This document shows, one piece after another, positions 1-9,106 of a DNA stretch of 64,000 bases. Both the position numbers and the translations under genes were made by a program. The notes under the pieces were generated by a model, which was not told where the DNA came from, did not search any database, and saw only the letters and a program-made list of their open reading frames with translations. The DNA is from Didymella arachidicola. Its lineage: Eukaryota > Ascomycota > Dothideomycetes > Pleosporales > Didymellaceae. Each line of letters starts with the position of its first letter. The stretch's first letter is position 1. The DNA lies in contig CM049995.1 of NCBI GenBank assembly GCA_016630955.3, positions 1,550,001 through 1,614,000 of the forward strand, written 5' to 3'.

Positions 1-2978
1 CCAATATCCGCAGCGAACAGCGCCCTTCTCACACATCGCAGCCCGGGAATACCACCTGCGTCGTCTCTGGCTCCGAAAGCATCTTCATCGGTAGCGCCGA
101 TGGAGTCGTCCGCATCCTGTCGCAGGCCTTCAAGGTCGTGCGCGCGTTCCAGGCCCACGACGCCGGCGCTATCACCTACATGAAGCAGATCGAGGGCACA
201 GCGCTGCTGGTCACAATAGCAGAAGATCTGTCCAGCGAGCCTGTTCTGAAAGTTTGGGCGCTGGACAAGCTGGAGAAGAAGACAGGAATCCCACGCTGCC
301 AGAGCACACTTCAGATACAGAATGGGCGCAAGCAATTCCCCATCTCAGCCTTTGCTGCACTAGATGATCTTTCGCAGCTTGCTGTAGGCTTTGGCAATGG
401 CGCTGTCACCGTTGTCAGAGGCGACCTTATCCATGATCGAGGGGCCAGGCAAAGGACTGTCTTCGAATCCGAGGAACCCATCACAGGCATCGAGTTCAGA
501 GAGGGAAACATCACCACCCTGTATATCGCCACGACCGCACGTATTATGACGTTCGTGATATCAGGTCGTGGACAAGGGCAGCCTGCGAAGTCCTTGGACG
601 AGTATGGCTGCGCGAAAGATTGCATAGCTGTAGACAAGACTACACGAGACGTCGTGGTGGGGAGGAACGATGCAATATACTACTACGGCCAGCACGGCCG
701 AGGGCCGCCATACACCTATGAAGGCGAGAAGAAGATGATCTCCACCTATAAGGATTACGTCGTTATCGTCGCGCCGCCAAAGTCGAATGCAATGCCCAGG
801 TCCAACCCACTGCGTGCTTTTGGCGTTGGCGCGGCCGACGATGCCTTCAACACGTCGACCTTTACACTACTGAATACCGAGCTCCGATACGTGGCGCATC
901 AGGAACAGCTAACGTCACAAGTGCAGAACATTGTGTCCGAGTGGGGCGATCTGTTCGTCTTCACGATAGATGGAAAGGTAGAGAAGCCGGGACAGTCGTT
1001 CCAGTATCAGCGTTGACATCAGGCAGATTTTGAGGTACCGCGAAAAACCCTTTGCACAGAAGCTGGACATTCTGTATCAACGGAATCTCTACGTTTTGGC
1101 TATAAACTTGGCTCAGAAAGCTGGCCTCGATGCATCACAGCAGAACGTCATACTTCGGAAGTTTGGCGACTACCTGTACTCCAAGCAGGACTACGATACA
1201 GCCATGCAGCAGTATCTCAAAGCGATTGACAACACAGAGCCGTCTCAAGTGATTCGAAAGGTGCGTTTCCTGTACTCTTGTCACTAAACAGGCTAACAAT
1301 AAGGCAGTTTCTAGATACCCAAAGGATACACAACTTGATTGAGTACTTAGAAGAACTTCACGATCACCACAAAGCTACATCGGATCATACAACCCTATTG
1401 CTAAATTGCTATGCGAAGCTCAAGGATGTTGACAAGCTGGAAGAGTTTATCAAGTCGCCAGATGACCTGAAATTTGACCTCGATACCGCCATCTCCATGT
1501 GTCGACAAGGTGGCTACTACGACCAAGCTGCCTTCCTAGCGCGCAAACATGGCGAGCACGAGCTTGTAGTTGATGTCCTTATTGAGGACTCGAAACGATA
1601 CGCTGAGGCACTGGCATACATCTGGCGTCTAGAGCCCGAAGTTGCATACTTCAACCTGATGAAGTACGCCACAGTCTTACTTCAGCAAATACCAAAGGAT
1701 ACGACCCAACTCTTTATCGACTATTACACAGCCACGTTCCGCCCGAAAAAGGATGCCATCATAATACCAGATGCCCCTGTATCAGGAGGTGGAATGGGTA
1801 TGGGATTTGGTGTAGCTTCGAGCGCAGTACAGAACCTTGCAGCGCTGCTGCCCTTGCCGTACATGAACACCAGTGCGCTTGCGTCGCCGCCCACTGGCGA
1901 GCAGAAGAGCACAATGAGCCAGGCACGAATAATCGAGCAGGTCTCAGACGAGCCGGCGCCCAGGTATAAGGTGCCCAAACCACGGACTGCATTTTCAGCA
2001 TTCGTAGATCATCCCCAAGAGTTCATTGTGTTCCTTGAGGCGTGCATCGCGTCCGACAATCTACGAGAGGACGACAAGGTCGACCTGTACACAACTCTGT
2101 TCGAGATGTACTTGCACACTGCCTCTTCCAAGAAGGATGGCGAGCGTCAGGCGTGGGAGAATAAGGCGAAGAAGCTTGTGGAGGGCAAGGACATACCGAT
2201 CGACACATCGAATGTTCTGCTGCTCTCACATCTTTCGAATTTCCGCGACGGTGCAATACTCGTACGCGAGCAGCAAGGTCTTCACTTTGACATTTTCCGC
2301 AGTTATACTGCTGCAAGCGACACACAAGGAGCGATTCGAGCTCTGCGCAAATACGGCCCAGAAGAGCCGGCCCTGTATCCTGCTGCACTGGCCTACTTCA
2401 CCTCCTCATCAGACATTCTCGCTGAAGCCGGCGACGAGCTTGACTCAGTCTTGAAGAAAATTGACGAGGATGGGCTCATGGCACCGCTTCAGGTCATACA
2501 GACCCTTTCAACAAACGGCGTTGCTACGATGGGCATGATCAAGTCCTACTTGAGCACAACGATCGAGCGTGAACGTGCTGAGATTGCAACAAACAGACGT
2601 ACCATCGAGACCTTCCGCGCTGATACAGAGACAAAGAAGACGGAGCTTCAAACCCTCAACACCAAACCTGTCGTCTTCCAGTCGACTCGCTGCAAGGTGT
2701 GTAATAAGGCACTGGAGCTACCGGCCGTGCACTTCTTGTGCAAGCATAGCTTCCACCAAAGCTGTCTCAGTACGGACGAGGATGTGAGGAATGCAGAAGT
2801 CGAGTGTCCGTTGTGCAGTGGCCAAAATGCAACGATCAAGGCGATCAGGCGGGCACAGATCGAGAGTGCGGACAGACACGATCTATTCTCGGACGCACTG
2901 CGCAGGAGCAGGGACGGATTCGCCGTCATCAGTGAGTGGTTTGGCAGGGGCGTGATGGGCGTCGAAGGAAAAGAGTAG
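1..2978 (+). CDS. VPS11: Vps11/Pep5, HOPS-CORVET core subunit (5' partial)
   Basis: Core subunit of the HOPS and CORVET tethering complexes, acting in fusion at endosomes and the vacuole. The frame is open to the window edge, so the first codons are missing. Exons are <1-977, 1027-1260 and 1308-2978; both introns (49 and 47 bp) are GT-AG and phase 0. The N-terminal part is the beta-propeller (FKVVRAFQAHD near the visible start). It is followed by the alpha-solenoid, with the conserved stretch KLDILYQRNLYVLAINLAQK just after intron 1. The C-terminus has a RING-H2 finger (CKVC, then CKHSFHQSC, then CPLC). About 959 residues are visible, close to the usual family length, so little is missing. 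Family assignment is secure; splice sites are inferred from frame and conserved sequence. Confidence 0.95.
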
Positions 2979-3988
2979 ATCACGACCGGGTAACACATAA
3001 TCACACAACAACAAACTATCAGTCGACGTGGGTCGCAGAGCAGGCTGCTCCTTCTGTGACTTTCGAGTACTAGCATCAGCTGCTGACTCGACTAATTTCG
3101 AAGCAGTCTCAACGCCATTCGCTCTTCTATAACTGTCAAGATGCCAGTGCATCGCTCCGAGTTAAAAATCCGACCACACATCATCAGCGTCGAGACTTGA
3201 GACAATGCGTACCGGGATAGGTGGATCTCTTTTCTCTCCTGCTGAAGCCACATGCTTATACGACCTGCATCTAGCTACCTACTAGAGCTCAAAAGGGTGC
3301 AGCCCAGGGCTGATTAGCCTCAGGTCATCGAGACGAAGCCAATCTACCCGAGACCTTGCCCCAGGACACGGTTTGTCGGCACCGTATGCTTCGCCTCCGA
3401 CGACTCGAAATTCCTGTATGGATTCGCCGGTTAGTATCGGGACGTGGGGACGATTTGCTCCTTCTATTGCGAGATCAAGATGCTAATACGTTCGTGTAGA
3501 CTATCTCCTGGCGGTGTATGGCGAGGTTGCTGGTCGACCGACTAGCGATCCTTCGCGACGGCGAGATGGGTCCGATAACATGTTCCCCAGAGCACAAAGA
3601 CTGCATACAGATTTAACCGCGAAGATTGGGGAGTCAGCAGTCTTAACACGATGGGAACTGCAGTTGCGTGTTGATGTTGCCCGAGATCTCTTTCTCCGCG
3701 CGCAACTCCATGTCTTACAACAGCATGTATACCGCCACCATCTGCCAAACGTCACTGAAGTCTCTTCACACCCCGTCGATACGGCTGCAAGCCGCAGACT
3801 ATTGCGGATTCCCTGCACTACCCCTGGGTCGGAGCCAATTACGTTGAGCGAACCATGCAAGGGTATATACGGCGCAGTTCTTGGCCCTCTAGCCGCGTTG
3901 TATAGCTGCCGGCACGTTTGAATCCGGCAAGTCCATATAAGAAAAGCTTGAGAGCTCTATTGTGTGTTATCGACTCCGAGTCTTTGGG
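2979..3988. other. intergenic stretch, possible unrecognised relic
   Basis: No supported gene. Around 3360-3560 two open segments on the + strand could be joined across a GT-AG gap (about 3430-3500), reading FVGTVCFASDDSKFLYGFA then DYLLAVYGEVAG, but the frame then enters sequence with no recognisable similarity. It could be a decayed gene fragment or chance. Confidence 0.3.
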
Positions 3989-5618
3989 ATGGGTTGCTTT
4001 ACTTTGTTCGCAGCGTTGGTGCTGGCTGGAAATGCGTTTGCTGCTAATTGGATTGGCGAGATACGGACAGAAGACGGTGTCGAGTATCAGTGCAAATGCT
4101 ATTCTGAGGGTGCTTGCTGGCCGACGAACGGAGAATAGGATGCTTTCAACAAGACGTTGAGTGGTGCGTTATAGCTTGCGCTTCCGGCGGCTGCGTCGTG
4201 CCATTACAGGTTTGAGAACTACACATTCAACACGTATGATGCGGCGAAATGTGCCGAGGTCACGGAGAAGATTGGAAATGGAATCGAAGGCGATGAGCAG
4301 TGGATGTAGGTGGCGCTGCGGTATGTTTAGGATAGACCAGGCGGCTGACGACTTACAGGACTGATCACCCAATTGCCCAACTCTGGCCTTACATGACCAA
4401 CAGTACATGCCCCTCCACCACAGATCCAGCCACGCCGTGTACTCGTGGGTTCATGGGCCACTACGTTGTGCTCGCGACGAAGAAGGAGCACGTCAAAGCT
4501 GGTATTGACTTTGCGAGAGAGCACAATCTGCGGCTCATCGTTCGCAACACTAACCTATCTAGACTGTTGGCTGGGCTGGCGGATACATCCAGGGAGGCGG
4601 CCATGGTCCATTGAGCGGCATATACGGCATGGGCGCTGACAACGTTCTATCGTTTGACGCCATCACAGCTGATGGCAAGTACGTAACCGCCAACGTGAGA
4701 GAGAACCCGGACCTCTTCTGGGCCCTCAAGGGCGGCGGACCCAGCTCTTTCGCGATCGTGCTTTCCGTCACCGCAAAGACATTCCCGGAACTGCCCACAC
4801 CCGGCGTAACCATCAACATCAACTCTACCCACACCAACGACACCGCCCTCTTCAACAAGAGCGTCCACATCTTCACCAACCAATCCAACCACCTCAGCAA
4901 CCTCGGCATGTTCGTCTACTTCCAAATGGGCCCCGGCCCAGGCTGTCTGCACATCGCCCCCATCGTCGGCCCCGGCATGAATCTGACCCAGCTGCAAACC
5001 GCAACCGCCCCTCTCTTCACCTCGCTCGACGCAGCCCAGGTACCATACGACACACACTTCCGCGCATTCCCCACATTCTTCGAATTTTATCTGGACATGT
5101 TCGAAGACGAAGCCCCATCCCCCGTCTCCATCGTCGGCGGCCGCCTCTTCACCCAGCGCGACATATCCTCCCACAGCCTCGCCATCTCCACCGCCCTCAT
5201 CACCGCATCCCTCACCGGCATAAACATCGGCCACATTGTGAACCCGGGCCACACCGCGCCCGTCGTGGACAACGCAATCCACCCCGCCTGGCGCAACGCG
5301 AGTTCTTTCGTCATCACGAACGTGCTTATGAGCGGCACGGAGCCGTGGGCTGAGAAAAAAGCCAAGGAGCAGTTTAATACGCAGGTTGTGGGCAAGGCGA
5401 TGAGGGAGGCGGGGCCGTGGGGCGCGGCGTATGTTAATGAGGGGGATTTGTATGAGCCAGAGTGGCAGACGGCATATTGGGGGCAGAATTATAAGAGGCT
5501 GGTGGAGGTGAGGCAGAAGTGGGATCCGGAGGGTGTGTTTTTTGCGCAGATTACGCCGGGGACGGAGAGGTGGAGTGTGGTGGATTATGGGAGGAGGCTG
5601 TATAGGAGGAATGGGTAG
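3989..5618 (+). pseudogene. berberine-bridge-type FAD-linked oxidase, broken
   Basis: Relic of a secreted FAD-dependent oxidoreductase (FAD_binding_4 plus C-terminal BBE domain). It begins with a signal-peptide-like segment (MGCFTLFAALVLAGNAFA) and the family's Cys-rich start (YQCKCYSEGACWP). A TAG at 4136-4138 stands where the family has Trp, and a second TAG follows at 4160-4162. One intron looks intact (about 4309-4360, GTAGGT to TTACAG). At 4552-4562 the coding sequence jumps from LRLIVRNT straight to TVGWAGGYIQGGGHGPLSGIYGMGAD, in another frame. About 70 codons are missing there, including the GHDY segment with the FAD-linking His. The rest runs open to the BBE C-terminus (YWGQNYKRLVEVRQKWDPEGVF). 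Two stops, a deletion and a frameshift make a working enzyme very unlikely. Confidence 0.88.
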
Positions 5619-6314
5619 AGGTGTGGGCCTGGCTTGTGTGGGTGGGTGGTTGGCCTGGTAGTATGCCGCAATACGTGGATATGGCGCTCGTACCTAAGTT
5701 AGTCGTGGACGTGTGTGGTTGATGTTGCAGAGTTTAGGCATGGTGGGAGATTTACTACGCATTTTCGAAGGGTGTCTGTCTCATCTGTAGAAAGAACACA
5801 TTGGTCGCCAAATGGTGCCTCATTTTTTCCACAAGTTAGAAAAGGCCATCAGTCGTTGATAGCTCTACCTTTAGCATCTAGTTGGATTGATTGCAGTTAT
5901 TAAACTCATCCCAAAGGCGCCTTGACTTTTTGACGCTTTCCTATTGCAACAGCGCGGGTGCCAGGGTTGTATGAACTCGTCGCGGCACAGCTGAGACGTG
6001 ATGAAAGAGGGATCAAATCATGTTTTCAAGCCGATGAGATAGTAATCGTGATAGAAGTAAGACAGAAAACGATGTATTGCGCCAGTCGCACTAAATAACG
6101 ATAAAACCACAAGGTAACAACAGAAATGCTCATAAGATTATCAAACTTCTTTCGGCCTCATTTGTGTTGCACAACATGGGTCGTAGCGATAACATTGTTC
6201 TCAGCGTCGAGTTCGAAGGCTGTGTAATGCATTCTCTTATCAGCGGAGAGAAAGCTTGGGCTTCGCTACTCCACGAAGTAATCAAGTTGCGCACCTCGCT
6301 GTTGCTTCATTGCA
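5619..6314. other. intergenic, nothing recognised
   Basis: Sequence between the broken oxidase and the kinase relic. I see no coding frame with family features. It probably contains further decayed sequence upstream of the kinase fragment, which I could not align. Confidence 0.4.
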
Positions 6315-6485
6315 ATGGTGGCGGCAGACTTTAACGCGGATAATCCAAGGCGACCGTTTGCGTTGTGGCAGCACATTGACCCTGAGTTCAAACATCTTAT
6401 CGTACGGATGATGAACATCGACCCCACTCGGCGACTCACAGCTGACGAGGCATTGGCGCATAAGTGGTTCTCAGATGTTCCGTGA
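6315..6485 (+). pseudogene. protein kinase C-terminal fragment (relic)
   Basis: A 56-codon stretch ending in TGA encodes the last part of a fungal Ser/Thr kinase domain. It reads RPFALWQHIDPEFKHLIVRMM, then NIDPTRRLTADEALAHKWF, which matches kinase subdomains X-XI with the invariant Arg of subdomain XI. No ATP-binding loop or catalytic loop is found in the preceding 700 bp, and a stop lies in frame about 36 bp upstream. It is therefore a detached remnant rather than a gene. It lies 179 bp from the transposon's left end, inside the same decayed tract as the oxidase pseudogene. It might instead be the last exon of a gene with a long lost intron, but no upstream exon was seen. Confidence 0.75.
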
Positions 6486-6663
6486 TGAGGCAACGTGGGG
6501 CGGGTCGACAGTGCTGTCGCTTCGCTATATTCAGCATTTAGTGATTAGAGTATATGCGCAGTTTGATCCCTCGCGGGCTTGGATTGTCGAACGCGAAGCT
6601 AGGGTTAGCTTCGAGGCCAATGTGAAGAAAAGAGCCCTATATCTTCAACTAAGGCTTCAACTA

Positions 6664-6731
6664 ACGTAGATGTACAGCGAGCGGGCCAGCACAGCGAGCG
6701 GGCCACTTTTGCCAAGACTACACCAAAACTC
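6664..6731 (+). repeat. left terminal inverted repeat of the pogo-like element
   Basis: 68-bp repeat starting ACGTAGATGTACAGCG, preceded by TA. It contains two direct copies of a 15-bp motif that are candidate transposase-binding sites. Confidence 0.92.
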
Positions 6732-6792
6732 ACCCTATTATGGCCTAAAACACCACACTTTGGCCCTGTATAGGGTGAAACAAGCTGTAATA

Positions 6793-8448
6793 TTACTTAG
6801 AGACCTCTTCTACAGCATTCTTGCACGTTCGCGCGTTGTGCCCACTCTCTCCGCACCGTCCACAGCGTCGTTGGGATGGTTCACCTCCTTCAGCGCGCAC
6901 CTGCTTCTTTGCCTTCTTACCATCACCACGCGCGCCAAACTCCTGTAGAGCAGTCAACCGCTGGCCTTCTTCAACTGCAAGGCTTCCCTCAGCTTGAATA
7001 CGCTTTCTTTTGTGCGATTTACGTCGCGTGGCGGCTTTATTGGCTGCTCGAAGCTCAGCTATCTCCTGTTGCGCTAATACTAGCTTGTGCGCAACAATTG
7101 CTGCCCCCTTTGCGTAGTGCTCAAGCGCCCTTAGCACAGAATCTGGTGAGCTGCCCTGCTGCTTCTGATACTTCTCTTGAATTGAAGTTGATTGCGACCT
7201 AAATTCCAGGGTATTGCTTGGGGTTTGCGACTGCCAGGGCTCGTTGTTTGTAGGGAGTGGTGGTGATGGAGTGCGCAGCTTCACATCAAGGGTTGATATG
7301 ACCCGTTCTGGGTCAAAAGGGACCAGTCCTGCGCCTCGGAACCCTCCCTGGATGTTGCTAGGGGTAATGGCTTTCTTGTGAGCCGCTTTGAAGCATTGCA
7401 GGAACTCCTGCTTTGTAAGGTGGTTAGTCCGGTTGCGCATGAGCTCATTCACCTCAACTCCGTACGCCTTCTTCAGAGGGCCAAAACAACCCACGTCAAG
7501 TGGCTGCAGGAGGTGCGACGAGTGCGCAGGCATGCATAGGGTCACAATCTTCTGATCCTTGCAGTATTGCGTGAATTCTGCAGAGTTGTGGCTCCCATGA
7601 CCGTCAATAATCAGCATGCGGGAGGTACCAAGAGTGCGCGCCTTTGTATGCCTGTCAAAGTGCTTCAACCAGTCAAAACCAAGCTCGTTGGTAGTCCAGC
7701 CGTTCTCAGAGATAGCAATAGTCCAATCTTGGGGCAAATCGTCGTCCTTGTACCAGCTGGACTGGTGTTGGCGGGCTTTGAAGATGATGTAGGGCGGAAT
7801 GGCCCATCCTGTGGCATTGATGCCCTCAATGACTGTTACCCACTCCCGGTTGCCTGGCTGGACCTGCTTTGCTTGTCCTGGCTTCTCTGCATCTGTAACA
7901 ACGACTCCAGTGGATATCTGGCCCATCATGAAGCCTGTCTCGTCGAAGTTGTACGTGTCGTTGTCCTGGATGCCATACTTGGCTTTGGTATTGGCTACAA
8001 GGTCAAACCAGCCCTGTATAACCTCAGGATCCTCACAGAGGGCTCGCTTGTAGTCGTACTTGCGATTAAAGACTGTTTTGAGCTCCTCTTGACGCGAAAC
8101 AAACCTGCTGGCCCACCTTGGGCCAACAGGGGCCAAACCGCGCTCTTTTCGCAGAGAATTGGCCATATCAGCTACAACTGTAAGCCGAGGGGACTCTCCT
8201 CGCGTGACTAGCTCAAGTATGCGCATAACAATCACCTGCTCCTCAGCGCTGGTTAGATTCTGTGAGTTGGCCATAGTATCAACGCGTGAAGGTCGTCCGG
8301 CGCGTCGATGGTGTAGCGTAGTTCGAGAGACTCTGTAGATAGCTGCAGCGCGTCGCACTGAGAGTTTTGCGTCTTGTTTAAGAGCTTGAAGCGCAAGCTG
8401 GATCTGACGCTCTTTTGACGCGTTAAACTGTGGTTGTTGGGGAGGCAT
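6793..8448 (-). CDS. pogo/Fot-family DDE transposase with zinc knuckle
   Basis: Transposase of the surrounding element. It has an N-terminal Psq-type helix-turn-helix (KLSVRRAAAIYRVSRTTLHHR), then a CENP-B/Tc5-like HTH region (VADMANSLRKERG, GPRWASRFVSR). The DDE_1 domain follows with its acidic residues in YNFDETGFMMG, LIIDGHGSHNS and HLLQPLDVGCFGPLKK. The C-terminus is Lys/Arg-rich with a CCHC zinc knuckle (CGRCGESGHNARTC). I chose the ATG at 8448 (MPPQQPQF), giving 551 residues. The frame stays open to an ATG at 8523 inside the terminal repeat (576 residues), which would add a repeat-encoded leader. No stops or frameshifts are seen. Family is certain; activity is inferred. Confidence 0.93.
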   Translation of the reverse strand: MPPQQPQFNASKERQIQLALQALKQDAKLSVRRAAAIYRVSRTTLHHRRAGRPSRVDTMANSQNLTSAEEQVIVMRILELVTRGESPRLTVVADMANSLRKERGLAPVGPRWASRFVSRQEELKTVFNRKYDYKRALCEDPEVIQGWFDLVANTKAKYGIQDNDTYNFDETGFMMGQISTGVVVTDAEKPGQAKQVQPGNREWVTVIEGINATGWAIPPYIIFKARQHQSSWYKDDDLPQDWTIAISENGWTTNELGFDWLKHFDRHTKARTLGTSRMLIIDGHGSHNSAEFTQYCKDQKIVTLCMPAHSSHLLQPLDVGCFGPLKKAYGVEVNELMRNRTNHLTKQEFLQCFKAAHKKAITPSNIQGGFRGAGLVPFDPERVISTLDVKLRTPSPPLPTNNEPWQSQTPSNTLEFRSQSTSIQEKYQKQQGSSPDSVLRALEHYAKGAAIVAHKLVLAQQEIAELRAANKAATRRKSHKRKRIQAEGSLAVEEGQRLTALQEFGARGDGKKAKKQVRAEGGEPSQRRCGRCGESGHNARTCKNAVEEVSK

Positions 8449-8461
8449 TAGTGTAGGAAAG

Positions 8462-8529
8462 GAGTTTTGGTGTGGTCTTGGCAAAAGTGGCCCGCTCGCT
8501 GTGCTGGCCCGCTCGCTGTACATCTACGT
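8462..8529 (-). repeat. right terminal inverted repeat of the pogo-like element
   Basis: Reverse complement of the left repeat with a single mismatch, followed by TA at 8530-8531. It contains an ATG (8521-8523) in frame with the transposase. Confidence 0.92.
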
Positions 8530-8531
8530 TA

Positions 8532-8939
8532 GTGTAAATAAAACGAAACAGGTATTCTACTTATTAGCTGTATTATATTATTTCCAACATAAGAGTCTAT
8601 GAATACAAGAGCACTAAAGTATATGATATAAAAGAGCTAGTATATTTTTACCAAAAAAATAAACTAAACTGTCCTGCACTAGGTTTGGGCTATGATGCGG
8701 TGTGGCTGCGGGCCAGCAGGGACGGGCGTCCAGGGCTCTTCACAAGCAGAGGCGCTACCTGTGCGCAGTACTGACGCCTGTCGCCCTGGACCGCCTGTGA
8801 CACTGTTGCTCTCTTTGTTGGAAGCTCTACTACCGGTAGACGGCTGTGCTCACGACACCTTGTCGCATTCCTCGCAGCTCCAAGCCTCGCTGCAGCGTCA
8901 TATTCTAATTAGCTTTCGCGCCAGGCACCGCTCACAGGC
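8532..8939. other. AT-rich flank, nothing recognised
   Basis: About 8532-8690 is strongly AT-rich with short A runs. Composition then returns to that of the neighbouring gene. No coding frame is supported. It probably includes the upstream region of the Vrl1-like gene. Confidence 0.4.
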
Positions 8940-9036
8940 ACTCCCGTACCCATACTCCCGTACCCATACTCCCCCAGGCCCTCCCCCAGGCCCTCCCCCA
9001 GGCCCTCCCACAGCCACGCCCACAGCCACGCCCACA
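8940..9036 (+). repeat. short C-rich tandem repeats upstream of the VPS9-ankyrin gene
   Basis: Three adjoining minisatellite tracts. A 14-bp unit (ACTCCCGTACCCAT) occurs twice from 8940. A 12-bp unit (CCCCCAGGCCCT) occurs three times exactly at 8971-9006. A related 12-bp unit (CCCACAGCCACG) occurs twice at 9007-9030, with a partial third copy. They end about 70 bp before the start codon, so they probably lie in the promoter or 5' leader. Confidence 0.9.
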
Positions 9037-9106
9037 GCAGCCAGGCCAGAGTGCACCGATGGTCGGCGCCGCCCTCTCCCTGCCGCGCCCCGTCCGTGTC
9101 GATTGA

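Larger units (their letters stand above)
6664..8529 (-). mobile_element. Fot1/pogo-like Tc1-mariner transposon, complete
   Basis: A complete class II element of 1866 bp. Its terminal inverted repeats are 68 bp (6664-6731 and 8462-8529), identical except for one position (T at 6719 against C in the right arm read in reverse). TA dinucleotides flank both ends (6662-6663 and 8530-8531), the target duplication expected for this superfamily. Inside each repeat a 15-bp motif (ACAGCGAGCGGGCCA) occurs twice in direct orientation with 2 bp between. The element carries one uninterrupted transposase gene on the minus strand. Near-identical ends and an intact gene indicate a recent insertion, possibly still able to move. 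Confidence 0.93.

Noticed and set aside
4647..5282. 211-codon minus-strand frame
   Set aside because: Val/Asp/Glu/Gly-rich antisense of the BBE C-terminal region; no domain features.
7567..8211. 214-codon plus-strand frame
   Set aside because: Antisense of the transposase coding sequence.
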